DNA of 64,000 bases from Roseococcus pinisoli (GCF_018413645.1 NZ_JAHCDA010000001.1:558001-622000), one strand, 5' to 3'; shown: positions 30,240-39,761, numbered from the stretch's first letter. Program-made: numbers and translations. The notes: a model not told the origin generated them from the letters alone.

Positions 30240-31739
30240 ATGAACAGCATCCAACCCGAGGATCGGGGCCTCTTCGGCCTCGGCACCCGCCTGCCCCCCG
30301 CAAGCCTCGAGGCAGAGCAGGCGCTGCTGGGCGCGCTGCTGGCCAACAACAAGGCCTATGAGCGGGTCAGCGAGTTCCTGGAGGCGGAGCACTTCGCCGA
30401 CGGCATCCACGGCCGCATCTACGCCGCCATCCGCCGCCGGGTGGAGAACGGCCAGCTCGCCGACGCGGTGACGCTGCGGCGCGAGTTCGAACACACGGGC
30501 GAGCTCGCGGAGGTCGGCGGGCCGGCCTATCTGGCGCAGCTGCTCTCGGCCATGGTCGGCATCGTGAATGCCGGCGAGTACGGCCGCCTCATCCACGACT
30601 GCTACATCCGCCGCCAGCTCATCGACCTGGGCGAGACGGTGGTGAACCGCGCCTTCGGCGCCGAGCCGGAGCTCGAGGGCAAGGAGCAGATCGAGGCCGC
30701 CGAGCAGATGCTCTTCGACCTCGCGACGCAGAAGGCCAGCGAAGGCGGCGCCATCACCTTCGAGCGCGCACTGACCCGCGCGGTGGAGATCGCGGCCAAG
30801 GCCAAGGAGAATGGCGGCGGCGTGTCCGGCCTCGCCTCCGGCCTGCGCGACTTCGACGCCAAGATGGGCGGCCTGCACGATTCGGATCTCATGATCCTCG
30901 CCGGCCGTCCCGCCATGGGTAAGACGGCGCTGGCCACCAAGATCGCCTATGGCGCGGCCAAGGCCCTGCTGAAGGAAGCCGAGGAGACCGGCGGCCGCCC
31001 CGGCCAGGTCGCGATCTTCTCGCTGGAAATGAGCTCCGACCAGCTCGCCAACCGTCTTCTGTCGGAAGCCAGCCGCATCCAGGGCGACCGCATCCGCCGC
31101 GGCGAGATCAGCCAGCGCGAATTCGATCATTTCGTCGGCGTGAGCCGGGAGCTGTCGCAGCTGCCGCTGCTCATCGACGACACGCCGGCCATCACCCTGT
31201 CGGCGCTGCGCACGCGCTGCCGCCGCATCCAGCGCACGCGCGGCCTGCGCCTGGTGGTGGTGGACTACCTCCAGCTCATGCGGCCGGCGGCCGGCACGCG
31301 ACCCGAGTCGCGCGTGCTGGAAATCAGCATGATCACGCAGGGGCTGAAGGCGATCGCCAAGGAGCTGTCGCTGCCGGTCATCGCGCTGTCCCAGCTCTCC
31401 CGCGCCGTCGAGCAGCGCGAGGACAAGCGGCCGCAGCTTTCGGATCTTCGCGAATCCGGCTCGATCGAGCAGGACGCCGACAGCGTGATGTTCGTCTATC
31501 GTGACGAATACTACCTGAAGCAGCGCGAGCCGAAGATCACGAACTTCCCGGACGATTCCAAGTTCCAGGACGCCATGACCCGCTGGCAGCAGGACATGGA
31601 GCGCGCCCACAACAAGGCCGATCTCATCATCTCCAAGCAGCGCCATGGCCCCACCGGCACCATCCCGCTGTTCTTCGAGGCCGAATTCACCCGCTTCGGC
31701 GACCTCGACACCGAGCACGTGCAAAGCTATGGCGACTGA
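30240..31739 (+). CDS. dnaB: Replicative DNA helicase DnaB
   Basis: A 499-residue hexameric fork helicase. The N-terminal domain starts PPASLEAEQALLGALLANNKAYE; the RecA-like motor has Walker A GRPAMGKT (222-229), VVVDYLQLM as Walker B and the KQRHGPTGTIPLFFE C-terminal block. Length is slightly above the E. coli protein. It loads at the origin through DnaA and DnaC-like helpers. A perfect DnaA box lies just upstream. Its stop is directly followed by the alr ATG. Confidence 0.98.
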   Translation: MNSIQPEDRGLFGLGTRLPPASLEAEQALLGALLANNKAYERVSEFLEAEHFADGIHGRIYAAIRRRVENGQLADAVTLRREFEHTGELAEVGGPAYLAQLLSAMVGIVNAGEYGRLIHDCYIRRQLIDLGETVVNRAFGAEPELEGKEQIEAAEQMLFDLATQKASEGGAITFERALTRAVEIAAKAKENGGGVSGLASGLRDFDAKMGGLHDSDLMILAGRPAMGKTALATKIAYGAAKALLKEAEETGGRPGQVAIFSLEMSSDQLANRLLSEASRIQGDRIRRGEISQREFDHFVGVSRELSQLPLLIDDTPAITLSALRTRCRRIQRTRGLRLVVVDYLQLMRPAAGTRPESRVLEISMITQGLKAIAKELSLPVIALSQLSRAVEQREDKRPQLSDLRESGSIEQDADSVMFVYRDEYYLKQREPKITNFPDDSKFQDAMTRWQQDMERAHNKADLIISKQRHGPTGTIPLFFEAEFTRFGDLDTEHVQSYGD

Positions 31740-32780
31740 ATGCCGCAGGGCCTGCTGACCATCGATCTCGGCGCGATCGTCCGCAACTGGCGGAAGCTCG
31801 GCGCCATTCATTCCTCCGGCGCGGTCGCCGGCGTCGTGAAGGCCGACGCCTATGGGCTCGGCGCGGCGCAGGTCGCTCCCGCGTTGCGGGCCGCCGGATG
31901 CAAGCATTTCTTCGTGGCCCAGACCGAGGAGGGCGTCCGGCTGCGGCAGTCCCTCGGCGAGGGGCCGATGATCGCCGTGCTCGGCGGCGGCGCCGGCCCG
32001 CGCGAAGCCGGCCTCACGCCCGTGCTCAACACCTTCGACGAGATCCGCGCGCATCGCGGCCCCGCGATCCTGCAGCTGGATACCGGCATGGCGCGGCTCG
32101 GCCTCGATGCCTCGGAGCTCGAGTCGCTCGCGCGCGATCCCTCGCCCTTCGAGGGCGTCGAGCTGCTCTACGTCATGACGCATCTGGCCGTGGCCGATGA
32201 GCCGTCCCACCCGCTCAACGCCCGGCAGGCCGAACGTTTCGCCGAGGCCTGCGGCCGCCTGCCGCCCGCGCCGCGCAGCTTCGCCAATTCCTCCGGCATC
32301 TTCCTGGGCGATCGTTTCGCGAGCGATCTCGCCCGGCCGGGCTGCGCGCTCTACGGCATCAACCCCACGCCCGGGCATCCCAACCCCATGGAGCCGGTGG
32401 TGCGCCTCGAAATCCCGGTGCTCCAGGTGCGGAGCATCGAGCCGGGCCAGACGGTCGGCTACGGCGCGAGCTGGACCGCGGCGCGGCCGACGCGCGTGGC
32501 CACCATCAGCGCCGGCTATGCGGACGGCCTGCCCCGCGCCATCGACGGCCGGGCGAAGGGTGTGATCCGCGGCGCCACGGTCCCGATGATCGGCCGCGTC
32601 TCGATGGACCTGATCACCCTCGACGTGACCGACGTGCCCGAGGCCGCGCCCGGCGACATGATCGAGCTCCTCGGCCCCGCCCAGGATGCCGATGCGCTGG
32701 CCGGCCTCTGCGGGACCATCGGCTACGAGATCCTGACCTCGCTGGGCAATCGCTACGAGCGTCGCTACCTTCCGGCATGA
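31740..32780 (+). CDS. alr: Alanine racemase
   Basis: A 346-residue PLP enzyme making D-alanine for peptidoglycan. The PLP lysine is K34 in VVKADAYGLG and the opposing catalytic tyrosine is Y241 in TVGYGASW; SAGYADG and GRVSMDLITLD are further family blocks. Length is normal. The ATG follows the dnaB TGA with no gap, and its own stop overlaps mlaE (ATGA), forming a dnaB-alr-mlaE-mlaF transcript. Confidence 0.96.
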   Translation: MPQGLLTIDLGAIVRNWRKLGAIHSSGAVAGVVKADAYGLGAAQVAPALRAAGCKHFFVAQTEEGVRLRQSLGEGPMIAVLGGGAGPREAGLTPVLNTFDEIRAHRGPAILQLDTGMARLGLDASELESLARDPSPFEGVELLYVMTHLAVADEPSHPLNARQAERFAEACGRLPPAPRSFANSSGIFLGDRFASDLARPGCALYGINPTPGHPNPMEPVVRLEIPVLQVRSIEPGQTVGYGASWTAARPTRVATISAGYADGLPRAIDGRAKGVIRGATVPMIGRVSMDLITLDVTDVPEAAPGDMIELLGPAQDADALAGLCGTIGYEILTSLGNRYERRYLPA

Positions 32781-33562
32781 CCAGGTTCCTGGATTTCCTG
32801 GCGCTGATCGGGCGCTCGCTTCTTTCCACATGCCAGTCGCTGGGCGGCGTCGCGCTTTTCGCGCTGGCGGGCCTGTCGCATGTCGTGCGGCCGCATTTCC
32901 CGTTCCGGCAGTTCGGGCGGCACCTGGTCGAGATCGGCTATTTCTCGCTGCCCGTCGTGGCGCTGACCGCGCTCTTCACCGGCATGGTGCTGGCGCTGCA
33001 GAGCTTCACCGGCTTCTCCCGCTTCAATGCCGAGAGCGCGATCGCCTCCGTGGTGGTGCTCTCCGTCACGCGTGAGCTCGGCCCCGTGCTGGCGGGGCTG
33101 ATGGTGGCGGGCCGCATCGGCGCGGCCATGGCGGCCGAGATCGGCACCATGCGCGTCACCGACCAGATCGACGCGCTGACGACGCTGAGCACCGACCCGA
33201 TGAAGTACCTCGTCGCGCCGCGGCTGCTGGCCGCGATGGTGGCGATGCCCTTCCTCGTCATCGTGGCGGATATCCTGGGCGTCTTCGGCGGCTTCCTCGT
33301 CGGCACGGTGAAGCTCGGCTTCGTGCCGCAGCTCTACCTGGTGCGGACCTTCGACGTGCTGCAGACCATGGATGTGGTGAGCGGGCTGGTGAAGGCCGCG
33401 GTCTTCGGCTTCCTCATCGCGCTGATGGGCACCTGGTGCGGCTATAACAGCAAGGGCGGCGCGCAGGGCGTGGGCCAGGCGACGACGCGGGCGGTGGTGG
33501 CCTCCTCCATCCTGATCCTGGCGCTGGACTACGTGATCACGGAAGCGTTCTTCTCGCGATGA
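32777..33562 (+). CDS. mlaE: MlaE-type lipid ABC transporter permease
   Basis: A 261-residue MlaE/YrbE permease with about five or six membrane helices. The family core SVTRELGPVLAGLMVAGRIGAAMAAEIGTM spans 33064-33152. MlaE with MlaF moves phospholipids between the inner membrane and a periplasmic MCE protein (MlaD). It overlaps alr upstream and mlaF downstream by four bases each. No mlaD, mlaB or mlaC gene follows here, so the MCE subunit must be elsewhere. Confidence 0.95.
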   Translation: MTRFLDFLALIGRSLLSTCQSLGGVALFALAGLSHVVRPHFPFRQFGRHLVEIGYFSLPVVALTALFTGMVLALQSFTGFSRFNAESAIASVVVLSVTRELGPVLAGLMVAGRIGAAMAAEIGTMRVTDQIDALTTLSTDPMKYLVAPRLLAAMVAMPFLVIVADILGVFGGFLVGTVKLGFVPQLYLVRTFDVLQTMDVVSGLVKAAVFGFLIALMGTWCGYNSKGGAQGVGQATTRAVVASSILILALDYVITEAFFSR

Positions 33563-34377
33563 CCCCTTTCGACCAGGAAGCGGAGCGGAGTGTGAAGCAG
33601 CAGGCCGGCGCCGTGCCGAAGATCCGCCTCCGCGGGCTCAAGAAGCGCTTCGGCGGCAAGGTCGTGCTGGACGGCGTCGACCTCGATGTGCGGGCCGGCC
33701 ATTCCATGGTGATCCTGGGCGGCTCGGGCTCCGGCAAGTCGGTGACGATCAAGTGCATCCTCGGCCTCATCCAGCCGGACGAGGGGCTGATCGAGATCGA
33801 CGGCAAGGACGTCTCGAGCATGTCGCCCGAGGAGCGCGCGGCCATCCTCGACCGCACGGGCATGCTGTTCCAGAACGGCGCGCTCTTCGACAGCCTGCCG
33901 GTCTGGGAGAATGTCTGCTTCAAGCTGCTCGCGCAGCGCCGCATCACCCGCGCCGCCGCCCGCGACAAGGCGGCCGAGGTGCTGGCGCAGGTGGGCCTGG
34001 CCGCCAGCGTGGGCGACCTCTCGCCCTCCGAGCTCTCGGGCGGCATGCAGAAGCGCGTGGCGCTGGCCCGCGCCGTCGCGGCACAGCCCGACATCATCTT
34101 CTTCGACGAGCCGACCACCGGCCTCGACCCCATCATGGGCGCGGTGATCGACGGGCTGATCGTGGATTGCGTGAAGAAGCTGGGCGCCACCGCCTTCTCC
34201 ATCACCCATGACATGGCGAGCGCCCGGCGCATCGGCGACGACGCGGCCATGATCCACAAGGGACGGATTGTCTGGTCCGGCCCCGCGGCCTCGCTGGGCG
34301 ATACCGGCAATGCGATGGTCGACCAGTTCGCGCGCGGCGAGCGCGAAGGGCCGATCCAGATGGAACTGCGGAAGTAG
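33559..34377 (+). CDS. mlaF: MlaF-type ABC transporter ATPase
   Basis: A 272-residue ATPase partner of MlaE. Walker A GGSGSGKS is at residues 54-61, the signature is LSGGMQKR, Walker B IIFFDEPTTGLDP, and SITHDM carries the switch histidine. A short N-terminal extension of about 20 residues precedes the ABC fold. Start overlaps mlaE (ATGA). The operon seems to end here; a 162-base gap follows before the YciI-like gene. Confidence 0.96.
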   Translation: MTPFDQEAERSVKQQAGAVPKIRLRGLKKRFGGKVVLDGVDLDVRAGHSMVILGGSGSGKSVTIKCILGLIQPDEGLIEIDGKDVSSMSPEERAAILDRTGMLFQNGALFDSLPVWENVCFKLLAQRRITRAAARDKAAEVLAQVGLAASVGDLSPSELSGGMQKRVALARAVAAQPDIIFFDEPTTGLDPIMGAVIDGLIVDCVKKLGATAFSITHDMASARRIGDDAAMIHKGRIVWSGPAASLGDTGNAMVDQFARGEREGPIQMELRK

Positions 34378-34539
34378 CGCAGCCTGCGGCCGCCCTACCC
34401 GGGCGGCCCATTGCCGGAACGGCGGAAGCGTGGAGAAATCCGGGCGCGGCCGGCGACTGACGGCCAGCCAGGGCGTTGCAGCACAGGCCCCGAGGCAGGA
34501 GCGCCGCGCCCGAAGGCGATCAGAAGGAAGGCGGAAAAC

Positions 34540-35172
34540 ATGGCCTACGCGATCTTCGGCTGGGACGGCACCGACAAGGGCGCGCTGGACCGCCGCATGG
34601 CGGTGCGCGACCGGCATCTCGAGATCATCACGCGCTGGGCGAAGGAGGGCAGGCTCGTGCTGGGCTTCCCCACCTTCCGCGCCGACGGCTCGATCGCCGG
34701 CTCCATCATGATCATCGAGGAGGATGAGGTAGGGGTGAAGGAGTACCTCTCCGAGGAGCCCTTCGCGCGCGAGGGCGTGTGGCAGAGCTACGAGGCGCGG
34801 CCCTTCCGCATCGCGCCCCTGCCCTACCAGCCCCTGCCGAACGGCCCCACGCCCAGCCAGCCCACGCACACCGTCCTGATCGCGGAGGATGGCGACAACG
34901 CGCTCGATAAGCGCCTGTCCGCGCGGGGCCCGCATTTCGACCGCGTCTCGGCCTTCGCGGAGGACGGGACGCTGACGCTGGGCGGCGCGCTGCTCGATGC
35001 CCGGGGCGAGATGGTCGGCTCCCTCGCCATCACGCGGCATCCCACCGAGGAGGAGGCGCGCGCCTTCTGGGCCGAGGATCCCTATGTGACGCAGGGCGTG
35101 TGGCAGCAGATGCAGTTCTTCGTCACCCGCTTCGCGCCGCTGCCCTACAAGCCGCTCGTCCGGGGCGCGTGA
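34540..35172 (+). CDS. Protein with two tandem YciI-like domains
   Basis: A 210-residue protein made of two copies of the YciI fold. Domain 1 (about 1-95) has AVRDRHLEIITRWAKEGRLVLGF and FAREGVWQSYEARPF; domain 2 (about 105-205) has SARGPHFDRVSAFAEDGTLTLGG and YVTQGVWQQMQFFV. The histidine thought to be catalytic is kept in each. Single YciI proteins dimerise, so this is a fused pseudo-dimer. Function of the family is unclear. AAGGAAGG lies before the ATG; the DUF2252 gene starts one base after the stop. Confidence 0.85.
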   Translation: MAYAIFGWDGTDKGALDRRMAVRDRHLEIITRWAKEGRLVLGFPTFRADGSIAGSIMIIEEDEVGVKEYLSEEPFAREGVWQSYEARPFRIAPLPYQPLPNGPTPSQPTHTVLIAEDGDNALDKRLSARGPHFDRVSAFAEDGTLTLGGALLDARGEMVGSLAITRHPTEEEARAFWAEDPYVTQGVWQQMQFFVTRFAPLPYKPLVRGA

Positions 35173-35173
35173 C

Positions 35174-36223
35174 ATGCGTCCCTTCGCGGAATCCAACGCC
35201 GCCTACGAGGCCTGGATGCGCGAATGGATCGACGTCGTGCAGGCCCAGCTGGACACGAAGCACCGCAAGATGGCGGAGAGCCCCTTCGCCTTCCTGCGCG
35301 CCACCTGCTTCCGCTTCGCCGAGACCCTGCCCGAACTCGTTCCCGACCTGCTCAAGGTCACCCAGGTGCCTTCGGTCGGCGATGCGCATCTGGAGAATTT
35401 CGGCACCTGGCGCGACGATGAGGGGCGTCTGGTCTGGGGCGTGAACGACCTGGACGAGGCGGCCGAGCTCCCCTGGACGGTCGATCTGCTCCGCCTCGCC
35501 GCCAGCGCCCTGCTTTCCGAGGCGCCGGCCCCCGCGCATGAGGTCGTGGAGGCCCTGCTGCAGGGCTATCATGAGCGGCTGGGCCAGCCGCAGCCCTTCG
35601 TGCTGGAGGCGGGCGACGATTCCCTCTGGGCGGCGGGAAACATCCCGCTGGCGGCCCGCCAGAAATTCTGGGCGAAGCTGCGCAAGCTGGCCTACGAGGG
35701 CGAGGATCCGCCCTCCGATTTCCTCGCGGCCCTCAAGGACGCGCTGCCCAAGGGCGCGACCGACATCGCCTTCGCCCCGCGCCAGGCGGGCCTCGGCAGC
35801 CTGGGGCGCCCGCGCTTCGTCGCCATGGCCAATTGGCGGGGCGGCCCCGTGGCGCGCGAGGCGAAGAGCCGCCTGCCCTCGGCCTATCTCTATGCCCGCA
35901 TGCCCCATTCGCGCCTCGCGGATCCGGTCGCCCTGGCCACCGCGCCCCATCGCGCGCCCGATCCCTGGTTCCAGGCGACGGAAAAGCTGGTCCTGCGCCG
36001 CCTTGCCCCCGACTCCCAGAAGATCGAGGCCGGCGGCGAGGTCTCGCTGAACCGCCTCCTGAAGGCGATGGGCGGCGAGATCGCCAATATCCACGCGGAA
36101 GGCGATGCCCCGACCATCAAGGCCGAGGAAAAGGCCCTCGGCACCGGCTGGCTTGCCGAGGGCGCGCGCCGCCTCGCCGATCAGGTCAGGAAGGATCTCA
36201 AGAGCTTCGCCCCGCCGCCGTGA
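35174..36223 (+). CDS. DUF2252 family protein
   Basis: A 349-residue protein of the DUF2252 group, which has a kinase-like (APH-type) fold. The signature VGDAHLENFGTWR near residue 73 resembles the catalytic loop of phosphotransferases, followed by GVNDLDEA, a plausible metal-binding acid motif. Substrate unknown. It sits in a short operon: YciI-like gene one base upstream, EamA transporter overlapping downstream (GTGA). Confidence 0.85.
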   Translation: MRPFAESNAAYEAWMREWIDVVQAQLDTKHRKMAESPFAFLRATCFRFAETLPELVPDLLKVTQVPSVGDAHLENFGTWRDDEGRLVWGVNDLDEAAELPWTVDLLRLAASALLSEAPAPAHEVVEALLQGYHERLGQPQPFVLEAGDDSLWAAGNIPLAARQKFWAKLRKLAYEGEDPPSDFLAALKDALPKGATDIAFAPRQAGLGSLGRPRFVAMANWRGGPVAREAKSRLPSAYLYARMPHSRLADPVALATAPHRAPDPWFQATEKLVLRRLAPDSQKIEAGGEVSLNRLLKAMGGEIANIHAEGDAPTIKAEEKALGTGWLAEGARRLADQVRKDLKSFAPPP

Positions 36224-37059
36224 ATGCCACGCTCGCCGGCGTCGGCGCCCTCGTCCTCTGGGCCTTCCTGGCGCTGTTCTCGCGGCTCGCGGCCGGCATC
36301 CCGCCGCTGCAGCTCACCGCCATGAGTTTTTGCGTGGCAGGCGTCCTGGGCCTCGCCATGCTCGCCGCTCGCGGGCGGCTCGCGGCGCTGCGCCAGCCGG
36401 GCCTCGTCTGGGGCCACGGCGTGGGCGGGCTCTTCGGCTATCACGCGCTCTACTTCGCCGCCCTGGCCTATGCGCCGGCGGTCGAGGCCAATCTCCTGAA
36501 CTACCTGTGGCCCCTGCTGATCGTGCTGCTTTCGGCGCCGATCCTCGGCCTGCGGCTGGGGCCGCGACGGCTCGCGGGCGCGGCGCTCGGCTTCCTCGGT
36601 TGCCTGGCGCTGCTGGGCGGCGGCGCCCGCTTTCCCGCCGAGGCCTGGTTCGGCCTGCTCTGCGCCCTCGGCTGCGCGCTGGTCTGGGCGCTCTACTCCG
36701 TCACGGCGAAGCGGCTGGCCGCGGTGCCGACCGAGGTCGTGGCCGGCTTCTGCGCCGCCTCGGCCGTGCTGGCGGCCGTGGCGCACCTGGCCTTCGAACC
36801 GACCGTGGTCCCCGATGCGCGGCAGCTCCTCGCCGCGGGGGCGCTGGGCCTGGGGCCGGTGGGCGCGGCCTTCTTCCTCTGGGACATCGGGATGAAGCGC
36901 GGGGACCCGCGCCTGCTCGGCACGCTGGCCTATGCGGTGCCGGTGGCCTCCACCCTGCTGCTGATCCTGTCGGGCCAGGGCGCCTTGAGCTTGCAGGTCG
37001 CGGCGGCACTGGCGCTGGTGACCGGCGGGGGCTGGCTGGCGGCGACCGCCAGGGCCTGA
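36220..37059 (+). CDS. EamA (DMT superfamily) transporter
   Basis: A 279-residue inner-membrane protein with ten predicted helices in two EamA repeats. The block NLLNYLWPLLIVLLSAP is the typical end of the first repeat. Many family members export amino acids or metabolites; the substrate here is unknown. The GTG start overlaps the DUF2252 stop. It converges on the DUF805 gene with one base between the stops. Confidence 0.87.
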   Translation: MNATLAGVGALVLWAFLALFSRLAAGIPPLQLTAMSFCVAGVLGLAMLAARGRLAALRQPGLVWGHGVGGLFGYHALYFAALAYAPAVEANLLNYLWPLLIVLLSAPILGLRLGPRRLAGAALGFLGCLALLGGGARFPAEAWFGLLCALGCALVWALYSVTAKRLAAVPTEVVAGFCAASAVLAAVAHLAFEPTVVPDARQLLAAGALGLGPVGAAFFLWDIGMKRGDPRLLGTLAYAVPVASTLLLILSGQGALSLQVAAALALVTGGGWLAATARA

Positions 37060-37060
37060 A

Positions 37061-37513
37061 TCAACCCTCGCGTCGGGAGGCGGGGGGCGGGCCGAAGCGG
37101 TTCGGCCCCTCCGTGCCGCGCACGATGGCGAGCCAGGCCAGGAGGCCCAGCGCGAAGATCGCGACCAGCTCGTCCAGCAGGGGATCGAGGGGCATGCCGA
37201 TCAGGCCGGCGAAGAGCAGCACGGCCATGATCCAGGCCGCGTGCCCGCCGGAGAGGTCGCGGTCGTGCAGGCGCTTCACGATCAGCGCCAGCAGGGCCCA
37301 GAGCGCGGCGAGCAGCACCGCCCCGCCCAACACCGCAAGGGCGAGGAGAAGCGCGGGCGAAACGGCCGGCGCCTCCTCCGAGAAGGCCAGCAGGACCGGC
37401 GCCAGCGCCACCCGCCCCGCGACCAGGACGGGCAGGCCCCAGCCGAGAAAGGCGACCCGGCCCATCCGCCCCTCGAAGCCGAGGAGCGGGTGGCGGGAAC
37501 GCGGCGGCGACAT
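37061..37513 (-). CDS. DUF805 family membrane protein
   Basis: A 150-residue protein with about four hydrophobic segments. The N-terminal FEGRMGRVAFLGW and the central VKRLHDRDLSGG are the DUF805 signature (RLHDxxxSGxW-like). Function unknown in the family. Fourteen bases separate it from the flavin reductase upstream on the same strand. Confidence 0.85.
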   Translation of the reverse strand: MSPPRSRHPLLGFEGRMGRVAFLGWGLPVLVAGRVALAPVLLAFSEEAPAVSPALLLALAVLGGAVLLAALWALLALIVKRLHDRDLSGGHAAWIMAVLLFAGLIGMPLDPLLDELVAIFALGLLAWLAIVRGTEGPNRFGPPPASRREG

Positions 37514-37527
37514 GGCGTCCGGGTCCT

Positions 37528-38145
37528 TCAGTCCGCCGGCCGGATCATCTCGAAGAGGCTCGTCACCTCCGCATAGTCGCCGCGATAGCCGCAGCGGGCG
37601 ATGGGGCGGCTGGCCGCGGTGTCGTAGATGCCGTCCTTCAGGAATTCGCGCCGGATATGCACGCCGACCACCTGGCCGATGACGATGTGGCTCTCGAGCT
37701 CACGTCCATCGACGTCCTTGAGCCGGAGGATCTGCAGCAGCTTGCATTCCAGCGCCGCCGGGGCCGCGGCCACGCGGGGCGGCTTCACCTGGGTGGAGGC
37801 GGCGGCGTCGAGCCCCGCCAGCTCCATCTCGTTCACGCCCGGCGCCACGGCGCGGCAGGTCTCGTTCATCGCCTCGGCCAGCTCCCGCGTGACGATGCTG
37901 CAGACGAATTCGCCCGTCTCCTCGACGTTGCGCACGCTGTCCTTGTAGCCCTCGCTGCCATAGGCGACGATCGGCGGGCGGGCGGTGAAGGCGTTGAAGA
38001 AGCTGTAGGGGGCGAGGTTCACGCGCCCCTGCCGGTCCATGCTGGTGATCCAGCCGATCGGGCGCGGCGCGACGATGGCCTTGAAGGGGTCGTGCGGCAG
38101 GCCGTGGCCCTGGCGGGGGTCGTAGAAATGCGTGTCGGTCGGCAT
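37528..38145 (-). CDS. Flavin reductase-like domain protein
   Basis: A 205-residue flavoprotein of the flavin-reductase-like (FMN-binding split barrel) family. FKAIVAPRPIGWITSMD and NLAPYSFFNAFTARPP are the FMN-binding blocks. It resembles the stand-alone group that reduces FMN or binds it for an oxygenase partner; no partner is adjacent. The ATG at 38145 (MPTDTHFYDP) was preferred over an upstream extension. Divergent from the GFA gene. Confidence 0.87.
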   Translation of the reverse strand: MPTDTHFYDPRQGHGLPHDPFKAIVAPRPIGWITSMDRQGRVNLAPYSFFNAFTARPPIVAYGSEGYKDSVRNVEETGEFVCSIVTRELAEAMNETCRAVAPGVNEMELAGLDAAASTQVKPPRVAAAPAALECKLLQILRLKDVDGRELESHIVIGQVVGVHIRREFLKDGIYDTAASRPIARCGYRGDYAEVTSLFEMIRPAD

Positions 38146-38210
38146 GCCGGGTTCCTGTGAAGGTTGGGGCGCCACACTCGCCCGCGATCGCAAGAAGGAA
38201 AAGGCGGGCG

Positions 38211-38615
38211 ATGCAGATCGACGGAGGATGCCATTGCGGCCACGTCGCCTATAAGGCCGAGATCGACCCCGAGCAGGTCACGATCTGCCATTGCACGGAT
38301 TGCCAGACCCTCACCGGCTCGCCCTTCCGCGTCACGGTGCTGACGGCGCGGCAGGACCTGCGGCTCACGGCCCAGGCGCCGAAGCTCTATGTCAGGACGG
38401 GCGAGAACGGCCACCGCCGGCGGCAGTACTTCTGCCCCGAATGCGGCACGCCGCTCTTCACCGCCGGGGAAGGTCCCGAGGCCGAGGAATGGGGCATCCG
38501 CTGGGGCAGCATCCGCCAACGACGGGAGCTCGCGCCGAAGCGGCAGATCTGGCGCCGCTCGGAACTCCCCTGGATCCACGGGCTGGGCGGGTTGCCCGGC
38601 CGCCCCGGGGACTGA
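38211..38615 (+). CDS. GFA family (CENP-V/GFA) zinc protein
   Basis: A 134-residue Mss4-like fold protein with the zinc ligands CHCG near residue 7, CHCTDC and CPECGTPLF. Glutathione-dependent formaldehyde-activating enzyme (Gfa) is the namesake, but most short homologues have unproven activity. The ATG at 38211 follows AGAAGGAAAAGG. The stop abuts the stop of the convergent dehydrogenase gene with no intervening base. Confidence 0.87.
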   Translation: MQIDGGCHCGHVAYKAEIDPEQVTICHCTDCQTLTGSPFRVTVLTARQDLRLTAQAPKLYVRTGENGHRRRQYFCPECGTPLFTAGEGPEAEEWGIRWGSIRQRRELAPKRQIWRRSELPWIHGLGGLPGRPGD

Positions 38616-39761
38616 TCACGCCGCTTCGAGCCGCAGGATTCTTCCGCGGGCCTCGTCGGTCAGGACCAGCAGCGCGCCGTCCGGGGCGAAGATCACCTGG
38701 CGCAGGCGCACCCTGCCCCAGAGCAGCTGCTCCTCCGCGCCCACGCGGTCGCCCTCCATCCGCAGCCGCAGCAGGCCGGGCGTGCGCAGGCAGGCGAGGA
38801 AGAGGCCGCCGCGCCAGACGGCCGGGGCCTCGGGCGGCGCGAAGGCGAGGCCGGAAGGGCTGATCGAGGGCACCCAGAACTTCACCGGGTCGGTGAAGCC
38901 GGGGCCGGCGGTGCGGCCATTCGCGATCAGCTGTCCTGAATATTCCCGGCCATAGGAGACTTCCGGCCAGCCGTAATTCTGGCCGGGCCGGATGAGGTTG
39001 AGCTCGTCGCCGCCCAGCGGGCCGAATTCCGCGGAGAAGAGGCTGCCGGTCGCGGGGTTGAAGGCGAGGCCCTGGGGATTGCGATGGCCGTAGGAGAAGA
39101 TCTCCCCACGCTGGCCCTGCTTCCCGGCGAAGGGATTGTCGGCCGGGATGCGGCCGTCGCGGGTCAGGCGCAGGATCTTGCCGGCCAGGTCGTCGAGGCG
39201 CTGCGCGCGCTCGCGCTGCTCGTAGCGGTCGCCGCAGGTCAGGAAGACATGCGCGCCATCCGGGCTGAAGGCGATGCGCCCGCCGAAATGGTTGCGGCCG
39301 CGCGCCTGGGGCGGCACGGCGTCCAGCAGTGGGCGGACCTCGGTGAAGCCCTGGCCCGCCAGCCGCGCGCGGTAAAGCCGGGTGACGACGCCGCCCGTCA
39401 CCAGCGTCGAGGTGGAGAAATACACCTCGGAGGTCGTCGCGAAATCCGGCGCGGGGCGGATGTCGAGCAGGCCGCCCTGCCCGCCCGTCACCACTTCCGG
39501 CAGGCCGGTCAGCGGGGCGGACACCGTGCCGTCCGGCGCGACAAGCCGCGCGCGGCCCGGCCGCTCGCTGACCAGCAGGTGCCCATCGGGCAGGAAGCCG
39601 CCGCCCCAGGGATTCTCCAGCCCGGTCGCGAAGGTGCGGAGCCGGAAGGCACCGTGCTGCGACCGGAACGTCTCGGCTTCCTGGGCCCGTACCAGGGACG
39701 GCGCGGCCAGGATCGGCAAGGCCAGGGGGGCGGCAAGCAGGCTTCGGCGGCGCAGGGGCAT
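38616..39761 (-). CDS. PQQ-dependent aldose sugar dehydrogenase (YliI/Asd-like), exported
   Basis: A 381-residue secreted six-bladed beta-propeller of the soluble glucose/aldose dehydrogenase family. A signal peptide with RRRSLLAAPLALPILAAPSL and an AQA-type cleavage site precedes GLENPWGGGFLPDG. GHRNPQGLAF carries the PQQ-site histidine/arginine motif, and QNYGWPEV is a family block. It oxidises sugars in the periplasm and feeds the respiratory chain. The ATG at 39761 was chosen because it follows TGGAG and gives a proper signal peptide. Confidence 0.92.
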   Translation of the reverse strand: MPLRRRSLLAAPLALPILAAPSLVRAQEAETFRSQHGAFRLRTFATGLENPWGGGFLPDGHLLVSERPGRARLVAPDGTVSAPLTGLPEVVTGGQGGLLDIRPAPDFATTSEVYFSTSTLVTGGVVTRLYRARLAGQGFTEVRPLLDAVPPQARGRNHFGGRIAFSPDGAHVFLTCGDRYEQRERAQRLDDLAGKILRLTRDGRIPADNPFAGKQGQRGEIFSYGHRNPQGLAFNPATGSLFSAEFGPLGGDELNLIRPGQNYGWPEVSYGREYSGQLIANGRTAGPGFTDPVKFWVPSISPSGLAFAPPEAPAVWRGGLFLACLRTPGLLRLRMEGDRVGAEEQLLWGRVRLRQVIFAPDGALLVLTDEARGRILRLEAA

